Assembly (NCBI GenBank): GCA_035556715.1
Contig: DATMER010000142.1
Span: forward strand, 1-64,000
Direction of reading: 5' to 3'
Source of the DNA: DATMER01 sp035556715
GTDB lineage: Bacteria > Acidobacteriota > Thermoanaerobaculia > Multivoradales > UBA5704
Length of the DNA: 64,000 nt
The notes beneath the pieces are model-generated. The model made no database searches and was not told the origin of the DNA. It was given only the letters and a program-made list of their open reading frames with translations. How positions within the stretch are numbered: position 1 is the first letter of the stretch; each line of letters begins with the position of its first letter. This document shows, piece after piece, positions 18,434 to 26,607 of the stretch. The position numbers were made by a program, and so were the translations under genes.

Positions 18434-18861
18434 CCGGAACGTCCGCCGAAGATGTCGTCGCCCGCCTCGGCCTGAAGCCGCACCCCGAGGGGGGCTTTTA
18501 CCGGGAGACGTTCCGGGATGCTTCCCGGGACGGGGACCGGGGGGCGAGCACGGCCATCTACTACCTGCTCCGCGAAGGGGACTCTTCGGCCTGGCACCGG
18601 GTGACCGACGCCGCCGAGGTCTGGCACCACTACGCCGGAGCGCCGCTGGAGCTGAGCCTCTCCCCGGGCCGCGGGCGGACCGTGGTCCGTCTCGGCTCCG
18701 ACCTCGCCGCCGGGGAGGAGCCCCAGGCCGTGGTGCCGGCCGGGGTCTGGCAGAGCGCCCGTCCCCTCGGGGGCTGGGTCCTGGTCGGCTGCACGGTCGC
18801 CCCGGGCTTCGACTTCGCCAGCTTCGAGATGGCCCCGCCGGGCTGGGAGCCGGAAGAATGA
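18430..18861 (+). CDS. Cupin of the DUF985 family
   Basis: 143 residues from the GTG at 18430 (GTGA overlap with the SIMPL stop). Another GTG at 18424 is equally in frame and would add two residues. The sequence LGLKPHPEGGFYRETFRD and the metal-site-like block WHRVTDAAEVWHHYAG are characteristic of DUF985 cupins related to yeast YML079w. Such proteins bind small ligands or nucleotide sugars, and the true activity is not known. It is coupled to the next gene by an ATGA overlap. Confidence 0.85.
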   Translation: MTGTSAEDVVARLGLKPHPEGGFYRETFRDASRDGDRGASTAIYYLLREGDSSAWHRVTDAAEVWHHYAGAPLELSLSPGRGRTVVRLGSDLAAGEEPQAVVPAGVWQSARPLGGWVLVGCTVAPGFDFASFEMAPPGWEPEE

Positions 18862-19325
18862 GGCTCTTCCCCGTCCTTGTCCTTCCTGTCCTTTATGTCC
18901 TCTGTACAGCCTGCGCGAACGGCGAAACCGCCCCGCCGCCCCCCGAGCCGCTCGCCAAACCGCTCACGACCGTCCCGACGCCCGGGGCCGAGGCGCGCCG
19001 GGAGAAGACCGAGAGCCTGATCTGCTTTCCCGAGCTGCCTCCCGGGGCCGAGCAGGCGCTCCTCGGCATCCAGACCGCGGCCGAGGCGGGCGACCTGGAG
19101 GCCCTCCGCCGCTGGCTGGCACCCGGCACCGGCTGGAGCTTCGATCCCGAGGCCCTCCGCGAGCTGGCCGCCACCCTCGACCGCGGCTGCCTGGAGGACG
19201 AGACCGGCCAGCGGGTTCTCTGCCCGCCCGAGCACCGGTCCGATCCCGACTATCCGGGCTGGCGCGCCGGCATCCAGCGCCGTCCGGAAGGTTGGCGGCT
19301 GATCTATTTCGCCGCAGGTGTTTGA
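18858..19325 (+). CDS. Hypothetical lipoprotein
   Basis: 155 residues. The signal peptide ends in LCTAC, a lipobox-like sequence, giving a lipid-anchored Cys near residue 19, followed by a Pro-rich linker. The remaining domain contains Cys residues near SLICFPEL, RGCLED and RVLCPPEH, and Trp-rich ends (GWRAGIQRRPEGWRLIYF). I do not recognise the family. It is the third member of a SIMPL-cupin-lipoprotein unit linked by 4-bp overlaps. Confidence 0.65.
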   Translation: MRLFPVLVLPVLYVLCTACANGETAPPPPEPLAKPLTTVPTPGAEARREKTESLICFPELPPGAEQALLGIQTAAEAGDLEALRRWLAPGTGWSFDPEALRELAATLDRGCLEDETGQRVLCPPEHRSDPDYPGWRAGIQRRPEGWRLIYFAAGV

Positions 19326-19358
19326 GTTAACATCCGCGTCACCTCTTGGGGGAGATCC

Positions 19359-20696
19359 ATGAGCCCGAGCTCCGCTGTCTCCGCGACCCAGTTTTCCGAC
19401 CTCGAGCCGTCTGAAGACCTCAATTCGTTCCGCATCGCCCAGAAACAGTTCGACCAGGCCGCCCGGTTCATCCCGCTGCTCCGCAACGGGCTGAAGGAAT
19501 ACCTGAAGTGCCCGGTCCGGGTGATCACGATCCACTTCCCGGTGGAAATGGACGACGGCTCGGTGCGCACCTTCGTGGGCTACCGCGCCCTGCACAGCCG
19601 GGTGCGGGGTCCGGGCAAGGGGGGCATCCGCTACCACCCGGACGTGACCGAGGATGAGGTGCGGGCCCTCGCCTCCTGGATGACCTGGAAGTGCGCCGTG
19701 GCCGACGTCCCGTTCGGCGGTGCCAAGGGTGGGATCATCTGCGACCCGAAGAGCCTGTCGGACAACGAGCTGCGCCGGATCACCCGGCGCTTCATCGCCG
19801 AGTTGGGGGATGCCATCGGCCCCCACACCGACATCCCGGCGCCGGACGTCAACACCGGCCCGAACACCATGGCCTGGATCTATGACACGTACCAGATGAT
19901 GCACCCCGGCAACAACAACCTGCCGGTGGTGACGGGCAAGCCGGTGGGGATCGGCGGCTCGCTCGGGCGGAGGGAGGCGACCGCCCAGGGCGCGCTCTAC
20001 GTGACGCAGAGGGCCATCACAAGAGGTGCGGTACCCGGGCTCGGCTCCCTGGAGGGGGCCACGCTGGCGATCCAGGGATTCGGCAACGCGGGGGCGATCG
20101 CGGCCGAGCTGTTCGCCTCGGCCGGAGCGCGGGTGATCGCGGTCAGCGACTCGCGCGGCGGCATCGTCCGGCAGGAGGGGCTCGACCCGGCCGAGGTCCA
20201 GGCGCACAAGGACCGCACCCGCTCGGTGACCGGATTCCCGGGAGCGGAGGCGGTCACCAACGAGGCGCTCCTGGAGCTGCCCTGCGACATCCTGATCCCC
20301 GCGGCATTGGAGAACCAGATCCGCGGGGACAACGCGCCCCGGATCCAGGCCCGGCTCGTGGTCGAAGCGGCCAATGGTCCGACCACGCCGGAGGCCGACC
20401 GCATCCTCCTCGAAAGAGGCATCCAGGTGCTGCCCGACATCCTGGCCAACTCGGGAGGCGTCACGGTCAGCTACTTTGAGTGGGTGCAGAACAACGAGAA
20501 CGAGCAGTGGACCCTGAAAGAGGTCGAGGAGAAGCTGCGGGGGAAGATGGAAAAGGCCACGGACGGGGTGATCGACACCCGGGAGCGCCTCAGCCGGGAG
20601 AGCCCGGGCGAGCCCATCGACCTGCGGACGGCCGCCTTCGCACTGGCCATCGAGCGCGTCGCCCGGGTGGCTCTGGACCGGGGGATCTGGCCTTAA
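19359..20696 (+). CDS. gdhA: Glutamate dehydrogenase (Glu/Leu/Phe/Val dehydrogenase family)
   Basis: 445 residues, preceded by GGGGGAGA 5 bases before the ATG. It catalyses reversible oxidative deamination of glutamate to 2-oxoglutarate. The substrate block GPGKGGIRYHP and the catalytic Lys123 in VPFGGAKGGI are present, followed by PDVNTGPNTMAWIYD. The Rossmann motif AIQGFGNAGAIAAELF is normal, and the length matches hexameric bacterial enzymes. It could be a related amino-acid dehydrogenase, but the motif set fits glutamate best. Confidence 0.92.
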   Translation: MSPSSAVSATQFSDLEPSEDLNSFRIAQKQFDQAARFIPLLRNGLKEYLKCPVRVITIHFPVEMDDGSVRTFVGYRALHSRVRGPGKGGIRYHPDVTEDEVRALASWMTWKCAVADVPFGGAKGGIICDPKSLSDNELRRITRRFIAELGDAIGPHTDIPAPDVNTGPNTMAWIYDTYQMMHPGNNNLPVVTGKPVGIGGSLGRREATAQGALYVTQRAITRGAVPGLGSLEGATLAIQGFGNAGAIAAELFASAGARVIAVSDSRGGIVRQEGLDPAEVQAHKDRTRSVTGFPGAEAVTNEALLELPCDILIPAALENQIRGDNAPRIQARLVVEAANGPTTPEADRILLERGIQVLPDILANSGGVTVSYFEWVQNNENEQWTLKEVEEKLRGKMEKATDGVIDTRERLSRESPGEPIDLRTAAFALAIERVARVALDRGIWP

Positions 20697-20705
20697 AGTG
20701 AGGTC

Positions 20706-21551
20706 CTAAACCGCCTCTTCCACCTCCGTATACGACCGGCCGACCTCTTCTTCCGCGGCCCGGGTCCAGATCTCGAGCTCCTCGGGGCTCATGGAACCGA
20801 CCGGCTCCATCCGCGCGTCCCGGTAGCCCCACTTCTCGATGTCCACCAGGTACTGCGAGCGGGAGAGGATCGTGCCGCGGCAGAGGCGCTCGCTCGAGGA
20901 CGAGGAGCCGTGGCTGTGGCGCAGGCGCTGGATCAGGCTGTCCATGACTTTCGAGGGGATACGGTCCGCGTCGGCGGGATAGATGTAGCCGAACAGGATG
21001 AGGTGGCTGAGCAGGACCGGCCAGTGCGGGCCGAAGCGGCTGAGCAGGCGGTCCCAGTCGAGCTCTTCCACCCGGGCGCGAAGGACGTGGGCCACGTCGC
21101 CCCCGTCGAAGCGCTCGCGCTCCTGGATGAACGCCTTCGACCAGATCATCTCCTCCGCCGGGCAGAGCCGGGCGGGGATGCCGAGGACCTCCTCGTCCAT
21201 CGCGTGCTCGAACCAGAGGTCGTCCACCCGGGCGATCCCGTTGCCCGAGCTGAAGATCACGTCGACGAAATCATCCCCCCAGTACCCTTTGCCCAGCCAG
21301 TGGGGAAAGGGGAGCGAGACCGAGCAGCCGATCCGCTTCAGTTCCTCCAGGGTGCGCTCGAAGTCCCGCGGATGGACGAAGATGTCGAAGTCCTTGGTAT
21401 GACGCACAATTCCCGTGTAGCGGGCGAACGCGTAGGCGCCGCCGACCAGGAAGGGTACCCGCGCCTCTTGGAGCCGGGTCATGGCCCGGCGATAAAACTC
21501 AAGGGTCTCAGGCGCGAGCTCGCCGTGGGGTTTTTCGGTCGTTGCGATCAT
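20706..21551 (-). CDS. Nucleotidyltransferase-fold protein
   Basis: 281 residues from the ATG at 21551. The N-terminal motif FLVGGAYAFARYTGIVRHTKDFDIFV matches the minimal nucleotidyltransferase pattern (helix-GG then DxD, here DFDIF). The middle contains LGIPARLCPAEEMIWSKAF, common in stand-alone uncharacterised transferases related to AbiEii-like proteins. No cognate antitoxin partner is adjacent, so a toxin role is not supported. It converges with gdhA, 9 bp apart, and is divergent from a phosphoesterase gene. Confidence 0.75.
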   Translation of the reverse strand: MIATTEKPHGELAPETLEFYRRAMTRLQEARVPFLVGGAYAFARYTGIVRHTKDFDIFVHPRDFERTLEELKRIGCSVSLPFPHWLGKGYWGDDFVDVIFSSGNGIARVDDLWFEHAMDEEVLGIPARLCPAEEMIWSKAFIQERERFDGGDVAHVLRARVEELDWDRLLSRFGPHWPVLLSHLILFGYIYPADADRIPSKVMDSLIQRLRHSHGSSSSSERLCRGTILSRSQYLVDIEKWGYRDARMEPVGSMSPEELEIWTRAAEEEVGRSYTEVEEAV

Positions 21552-21641
21552 GGCCCCAAGGTGAGCAAAGAGCGTACCAGGAGTGGATCTGGCACGGGGC
21601 ATGCTGGGAAGGCCATCGAAGGTGGGAGGAAGGAGAGAGGA

Positions 21642-22406
21642 ATGGAACCGAACAACGGAATGGTGCGGATCGCTGCGGTGGGCGACCTCCACTACGCCCA
21701 GTCGCTCGACCCGTCCCTGCGGGACATGCTGTCCCGGGCCGCCCGCGAGGCCGACGTGCTGCTGCTCTGCGGCGACCTGACCGACCACGGTCTGCCCGAA
21801 GAGGCGCAGGGCCTGGCGCGGGAGATCCACAGCTCGGTCGGCATCCCGGTCATCGCCGTGCTCGGCAACCATGACTTCGAGAGCGGCAAGCAGGACGAGG
21901 TCAAGAAGATCCTGTCCGACAGCGGCATGCGGATGCTGGACGGCGACGCCGTCGAGGTGGCCGGGGTGGGGTTCGCGGGGCTCAAGGGCTTCTGCGGCGG
22001 CTTCGGCAAGCGCGCGCTCGGGCCATGGGGCGAGCAGATCATCAAGGACTTCGTGCGCGAGGCGGTGGACGAGGCGCTGAAGCTGGAGTCGGCCCTGGCC
22101 CGGCTGCGGCGGGTGCCCCGGGTCGGGGTGCTCCACTACTCGCCGATCCAGGAGACGGTCGAGGGGGAGCCGCCCGAGATCTTCGCGTTCCTCGGCTCGA
22201 GCCGGCTGGAGGAGCCGATCAACCGCTACCGCTGCGACGTGGTCTTCCACGGCCACGCCCACCGCGGCCGGCCGGAGGGGAAGACCTCCACCGGCATCCC
22301 GGTGTACAACGTCTGCGTCCAGCTTCTGCGCCATCTCTACCCGGACCATCCGCCCTACCGCCTCTTCGAGATCCCTGTGGGCGACCGCCAGCTCGCACAC
22401 GTCTGA
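21642..22406 (+). CDS. Calcineurin-like metallophosphoesterase
   Basis: 254 residues from ATG 21642 behind a purine-rich site (GGAGGAAGGAGAGAGG). All five metal-binding blocks are visible in order: GDLHY, GDLTDHG, GNHD, a conserved HYSP and GHAHRG. The substrate is probably a phosphomonoester or diester but cannot be assigned. The frame is open well upstream but lacks a start site there. The small helical protein gene follows after 14 bp, likely in one transcript. Confidence 0.9.
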   Translation: MEPNNGMVRIAAVGDLHYAQSLDPSLRDMLSRAAREADVLLLCGDLTDHGLPEEAQGLAREIHSSVGIPVIAVLGNHDFESGKQDEVKKILSDSGMRMLDGDAVEVAGVGFAGLKGFCGGFGKRALGPWGEQIIKDFVREAVDEALKLESALARLRRVPRVGVLHYSPIQETVEGEPPEIFAFLGSSRLEEPINRYRCDVVFHGHAHRGRPEGKTSTGIPVYNVCVQLLRHLYPDHPPYRLFEIPVGDRQLAHV

Positions 22407-22420
22407 GAAAGGAGCAAGTC

Positions 22421-22726
22421 ATGCCAACTGCGTGGAGCAACAAGGACGAACGCAAGTACGAGCACATCAAGGAGAGCTCCGAGGAGCGCGGAGTGCCCGA
22501 GAAGCGGGCCAAGGAGATCGCCGCCCGCACCGTCAACAAGGGCCGCCGCGAGGAGGGGCGCACCCCCAACAAGACCACCCAGGGGACCGGCAACCCGAAC
22601 AAGGGGCTCGAGGCCCGCACCGTGGCCGAGCTGCGCAACATCGCCAGCGACAGGAAGATCCCGGGACGCAGCAAGATGAAGAAGGACGAGCTGGTCAAGG
22701 CGCTCCGGGGGAAGCGGAGCCACTAG
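22421..22726 (+). CDS. Small basic protein with Rho-N/SAP-like C-terminus
   Basis: 101 residues behind AAAGGAGCAAGTC. The sequence SNKDERKYEHIKESSEERG and KEIAARTVNKGRREEGRTPN is that of a widespread small family often labelled plasmid stabilisation protein, although no such role is proven here. The last 35 residues (ARTVAELRNIASDRKIPGRS) resemble the Rho N-terminal/SAP helical fold, suggesting nucleic-acid binding. It is probably cotranscribed with the phosphoesterase. Confidence 0.8.
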   Translation: MPTAWSNKDERKYEHIKESSEERGVPEKRAKEIAARTVNKGRREEGRTPNKTTQGTGNPNKGLEARTVAELRNIASDRKIPGRSKMKKDELVKALRGKRSH

Positions 22727-22772
22727 GGCCGTGTAGTAGACTGAGCGCTCGCCGCGGCGCGCGCCAGTCACC

Positions 22773-23675
22773 ATGAAAAGCACCGAAGGGTTCGTTTTCG
22801 TCCGGCCGGGGCTCCAGCTCTACTACCGGACGCTCGGGGAGGGGCGGGAGACCGTGGTCGTCCCCAACGCCAACTGGCTGGGGGATGCCCTCCATCCTCT
22901 TGCGGAAGGCCGGCGTCTGATCCTGTACGACCCGCGCAGCCGGGGCCGGTCGAGCGCGGTGACCGATTTTCGCCAGCTCGGCTTGGAGGACGACGTGGCC
23001 GACCTGGAGTCGGTCCGCCGCTACTTCGGGCTCGACCGGATGACCCTGCTCGGCTCTTCCTACCACGCCGCCATCACCGCGCAGTACGCGCTCGACCAGC
23101 CGGACCGGGTGGACCGGCTGCTGCTCGTCTGCCCGATCACTCCCCGCGTTCCGGGCGAGTGGGTGCAGGAGCTGCCGCGCACCGAAGAGCTGGTCTATCC
23201 CCTGGGCATCCCCCGCCTGGAAGAGCTGCGGCGCGAGGGGATGGACGAGCGCGACCCGGTGGCCTTCTGCCGCGCCTGGTTCACCTGGTTCCTGCTGCCC
23301 GCCCAGATGAGCGACACCTCCGCGCTGGTCCGCTTCCCGCTGGAAGACGTCTGCAGCTTCCCGAACGAGTGGCCGCGGCACGCCCTCTCGGTCTACTTCG
23401 ACCACATCCTACCCAAGATGGGGGACTGGGACTTCCGCCCCCGCCTGCCGGAGCTGCGGGCGCCCCTGCTCGTGATGCAGGGGACGGACGACCTGGTGCC
23501 GGAAGAGGCGTCGCGGGAGTGGGCGGCCCACGCTCCGGGCGCCCGCTTCCTGCGCATCGAGGGGTCGGGGCACCACCCCTACCTGGAGCGCCCCAAGGAG
23601 TTCTTCCCCGCGGCCGAGGCCTTCCTCCAGGGGGATTGGCCGCAGGGGGCCGAGATCGTCAGCCGGGTGGCGTGA
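22773..23675 (+). CDS. Alpha/beta hydrolase
   Basis: 300 residues. The oxyanion-side motif is NANWLGD, the nucleophile elbow is GSSYHA (Ser near residue 92), the acid is probably Asp in GTDDLVP, and the catalytic His lies in GSGHHPY near the end. The substrate is unknown; the fold includes esterases, epoxide hydrolases and peptidases. The last 17 bp overlap the convergent neighbour. Confidence 0.85.
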   Translation: MKSTEGFVFVRPGLQLYYRTLGEGRETVVVPNANWLGDALHPLAEGRRLILYDPRSRGRSSAVTDFRQLGLEDDVADLESVRRYFGLDRMTLLGSSYHAAITAQYALDQPDRVDRLLLVCPITPRVPGEWVQELPRTEELVYPLGIPRLEELRREGMDERDPVAFCRAWFTWFLLPAQMSDTSALVRFPLEDVCSFPNEWPRHALSVYFDHILPKMGDWDFRPRLPELRAPLLVMQGTDDLVPEEASREWAAHAPGARFLRIEGSGHHPYLERPKEFFPAAEAFLQGDWPQGAEIVSRVA

Positions 23676-24291
23676 CGCTGTCCGTGCCGAAGTACTCCAC
23701 CGGTTCCGTCGTCGCCCTGCGCACCACCGAGAGGTCGTGCGGGTCCTCGTTGACCCAGTTGTAGTCCTCCGCGGGCCGCCATTCCCCCTCCTTGTCCGCC
23801 GCGACGACGTGCTCGTGATCCGAGTGCTGCCTGCCCGGCACCCAAACGACGCGCATGTCGTTGACACCCTTGGCCTCGGCCCATTCGTAGCCCGGAGCGG
23901 GCCGCCACTGGTCGGGCGCGGTCGAGGCGATCACGTGAGGGTGCTCGGGGTGCTCGCAGCCGGCGCACCACTCGACGCGCTGGTCTCCGGGCTCCTCGTT
24001 GACCCACTTGTAGCCGGGCTCGGGGAAGAAGTTGCCGTCCGGACCGACCACCACGTGGGGAGGGGGCTGCGGCGCCTGCGCGGTCTCCTCCCCGCTCCGG
24101 CCCTCCTGGCTCTCTTCCTTCTCGGCGGCGGCCTTCCGCTCGCGCCGGCTCTCCTCGATTTTCTCTTCCACCCCTTCGGCCCAGAAAGCCAGGCGGCCCA
24201 CGAGCTGGCGGGCTTCCGGGGTGACCGCGAGGACGAGCACCAGGAAGAGCAGCGCGAGGAGGCTGACGAGGTTGACGCGAGTCGAGCTCAT
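23659..24291 (-). CDS. Membrane-anchored protein with three Trp/His-rich repeats
   Basis: 210 residues from ATG 24291. One N-terminal transmembrane helix (about 7-24) is followed by a charged coiled region (VEEKIEESRRERKAAAEKE). Three repeats of about 42 residues follow, each with the pattern PGYxWVNE...VxWxxGxxHxxHxHV. The third copy is partial and lacks the His cluster. The spaced His and one CxxC-like pair suggest possible metal binding, but I know no named family. Its 3' end overlaps the convergent hydrolase gene by 17 bp. Confidence 0.65.
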   Translation of the reverse strand: MSSTRVNLVSLLALLFLVLVLAVTPEARQLVGRLAFWAEGVEEKIEESRRERKAAAEKEESQEGRSGEETAQAPQPPPHVVVGPDGNFFPEPGYKWVNEEPGDQRVEWCAGCEHPEHPHVIASTAPDQWRPAPGYEWAEAKGVNDMRVVWVPGRQHSDHEHVVAADKEGEWRPAEDYNWVNEDPHDLSVVRRATTEPVEYFGTDSVTPPG

Positions 24292-24338
24292 GGATCGTTC
24301 CCTTGACGGGGTCCCCCAGGTTTTGCGACCCTTGGACC

Positions 24339-25418
24339 GTGCAATCCCTGAATCCGGCGAACCGGATCGCCTTGCGATTCCTGTTCGCCTATTTCCTGTT
24401 GTTCTTCCTGACCGACATTGCCCTGCCTGGGGAGGATACCCGATTCCGCTGGATGCTGGCTCTGGCCTCCGCGGGGCTTGCCGCGATCGTGGCGGTCCCA
24501 TGGTCCGTGCTCGACCGGGGAAGGATCTCTGACGAGCGCCTCCGGTCCTGGCTCCGGCTTCTGCTCCGCGTCGCGCTGGCGCTTCCCATGATCGCCTCCG
24601 GGATCGCCAGGTTGATCCCCGTCCAGATCCCCTTTCCGGGACCCTTGGAGTATCTGCACCGGCTCGGCGAGCTCGCTCCGATGGAGCTGGTGTGGATCTT
24701 CGTCGGGTCATCCCCGGTCTTCCAGTCGTTCACCGGTCTGGCCGGATTGACGGGCGGCGTGCTGCTGCTCACTCCCCGGACGACCCTGCTGGGGGCCGTG
24801 ACCTGCGCTTCGAACCTGGTGATGGCGGTCACGCTGAGCCTTTGCTACAACCTGCCGTTCAAGCTTTATCTTCTCCACCTGCTCGTCATCGCTCTTCTCC
24901 TGATCGCTCCGGACCTGCGGCGGCTCGCCAACCTTTTCCTGCTGGACCGCGTTGTCGAGCCTGCCGAGATGCCACCGGCTTCCATGGGCGAACGGGTCTT
25001 GCTGCTGCTGAGTCTGGGAGTGATCGCCTGGAGCCTCGTGGATGCCGCCGGGAGATACGGAAGTGTCCACCCGCCCAAGCCGCCGCTGTATGGAGCCTGG
25101 AACGTGGAGGAGCTGACCGTGGATGGCGAGGAGAGCTTTGGTCCAGATCAATGGCGCTGGGTCGTCTTCCAGGACCCGGGCGCGCTCGATGCCCAGCGCG
25201 GAAACGGATCGCGGAAGAGATACGCGCTCGATCTCGACAGCGCAAGGAAAACCATGACGCTGGACCGGCGATCGGTGCTCTCCTTTCAGGAACCCGAGGA
25301 AGGCGTGCTCATTTTGGAAGGACGGTTGGACGGCCACAACACGCGCGCGAAGCTGCGCAGGATGAAGCTGAGCAATCCCTGGTTCCACTGGATCCTCGAG
25401 CCTGAGCTGTATGGCTGA
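24339..25418 (+). CDS. DoxX-like membrane protein with C-terminal beta domain (copy 1)
   Basis: 359 residues from GTG 24339, chosen because its N-terminus then aligns with the downstream paralog; a TTG at 24303 is also in frame. About eight hydrophobic helices occupy residues 10-240, with DoxX-like features (LARLIPVQ, TGGVLLLTPRTTLLGA). A soluble C-terminal domain of about 100 residues follows (KPPLYGAWNVEELTVDG). The role is unknown; DoxX proteins are linked to redox or detoxification. It overlaps copy 2 by 8 bp. Confidence 0.75.
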   Translation: MQSLNPANRIALRFLFAYFLLFFLTDIALPGEDTRFRWMLALASAGLAAIVAVPWSVLDRGRISDERLRSWLRLLLRVALALPMIASGIARLIPVQIPFPGPLEYLHRLGELAPMELVWIFVGSSPVFQSFTGLAGLTGGVLLLTPRTTLLGAVTCASNLVMAVTLSLCYNLPFKLYLLHLLVIALLLIAPDLRRLANLFLLDRVVEPAEMPPASMGERVLLLLSLGVIAWSLVDAAGRYGSVHPPKPPLYGAWNVEELTVDGEESFGPDQWRWVVFQDPGALDAQRGNGSRKRYALDLDSARKTMTLDRRSVLSFQEPEEGVLILEGRLDGHNTRAKLRRMKLSNPWFHWILEPELYG

Positions 25419-26607
25419 GCGGCAGGAAGAACCACGCTGGAATCTGGCCACGCGGATCGCTTTCCGGTTCGCGTTCGCCTACTTTGCTCTCAACTTCATC
25501 GTTTCCCTGATGGGCCTGCTCCCCTTCCTCAAACCTGTCCTGCCAGCGTACTTCGACTTCTGGGACGCCGTCGTCGTCTGGGCCCACGAGGAATTCCGCT
25601 TCCGCCAGGAGATCGATTTCGAGGGCCGTTACCCCAACAACGGCATCTATGGCTGGATCCTCTTTCTCTGCTATCTGGCGCTGGCTGCCCTGGTCACGCT
25701 GATCTGGTCCGCTCTCGACAGGAACAGGCTCCAATACACGCGGCTCCACCAGGGGTTGCGGCTCATGCTGCGCTACATGCTGGCGCTAACGATGATCGGC
25801 TACGGAGTGATCAAGGTGATTCCTGCCCAGATGACCGCTCCTCCGCCTCTGGGAGTGCTTCAGCAGCGGGTCGGCGACATCTTCCCGAACCACATCCTGT
25901 GGTGGACCGTTGGAGCCTCGCCTGCGTTCGAATCCTTTACCGGCCTGGCCGAATTGCTGGGCGGCGTCCTGCTGCTCGTTCCCCGGACGACGTTGCTGGG
26001 TGCCCTGATCTGCGCCGCGAACATGCTGCTGGTGTTCGTTCTGAACATGTGCTACGACGTGCCGGTCAAGCTTTACTCCCTGCAACTGATGGTCATGGCC
26101 CTGGTCCTGACCGCTCCCGACCTGCGCCGGCTGGCGGACGTGTTCCTCTTCAACCGCCGGGTGGAGCCTGTCCGGGTGCCGCCGCTCTTCGCGCGCAAGT
26201 GGCTCGACCGGCTGCCGCACGTCCTCCTGTTCCTGTACGGTCTGTACGCGGTGGGGAGGGGCCTCGACAACACCGCCGAGAGGTACAAGCTCTATCATCC
26301 GCCGAGGCCGCCTTACTATGGGATCTGGACGGTCGAGGAGTATGCCGTTGCCGGCAGGGACGCGCCGGTGTCCGCCGATCCCAACCGCTGGCGCCTGGTG
26401 ATGGTCTCCGCTCCCGGCTCGCTCAGAGTCGAGCTCATGAGCGGATCATGGAAAACCCATCCATTGGCGGAGCTCTCCATCGATCAGCCGGAGGAGGACG
26501 TGCTCGTCCTGAATGGGACGATGGACGGGCGCCGGACACGGGTGAAGCTGCGCAAGGCGGCGCTGATCAGAAATGATTTTCACTGGATCGTCGACGGCTC
26601 GCGCTGA
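25411..26607 (+). CDS. DoxX-like membrane protein with C-terminal beta domain (copy 2)
   Basis: 398 residues, a paralog of the preceding gene with the same architecture: about eight membrane helices, the conserved LLGGVLLLVPRTTLLGALIC, LYSLQLMVMALVLTAPDLRRLADVF and a C-terminal soluble domain (PPYYGIWTVEEYAV). It is about 40 residues longer, mainly in the first extracytoplasmic loop. The two copies clearly arose by old duplication and may form a heteromer. Its last 28 bp overlap the convergent radical SAM gene. Confidence 0.75.
   Translation: MAERQEEPRWNLATRIAFRFAFAYFALNFIVSLMGLLPFLKPVLPAYFDFWDAVVVWAHEEFRFRQEIDFEGRYPNNGIYGWILFLCYLALAALVTLIWSALDRNRLQYTRLHQGLRLMLRYMLALTMIGYGVIKVIPAQMTAPPPLGVLQQRVGDIFPNHILWWTVGASPAFESFTGLAELLGGVLLLVPRTTLLGALICAANMLLVFVLNMCYDVPVKLYSLQLMVMALVLTAPDLRRLADVFLFNRRVEPVRVPPLFARKWLDRLPHVLLFLYGLYAVGRGLDNTAERYKLYHPPRPPYYGIWTVEEYAVAGRDAPVSADPNRWRLVMVSAPGSLRVELMSGSWKTHPLAELSIDQPEEDVLVLNGTMDGRRTRVKLRKAALIRNDFHWIVDGSR

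Noticed and set aside
20706..21551. AbiE-type abortive infection toxin
   Set aside because: The nucleotidyltransferase motif is present, but there is no adjacent antitoxin gene and the protein fits stand-alone family members equally well.
25926..25936. TTCGAATCC resembling a tRNA T-loop
   Set aside because: It lies inside the second DoxX-like gene and no cloverleaf can be drawn around it.
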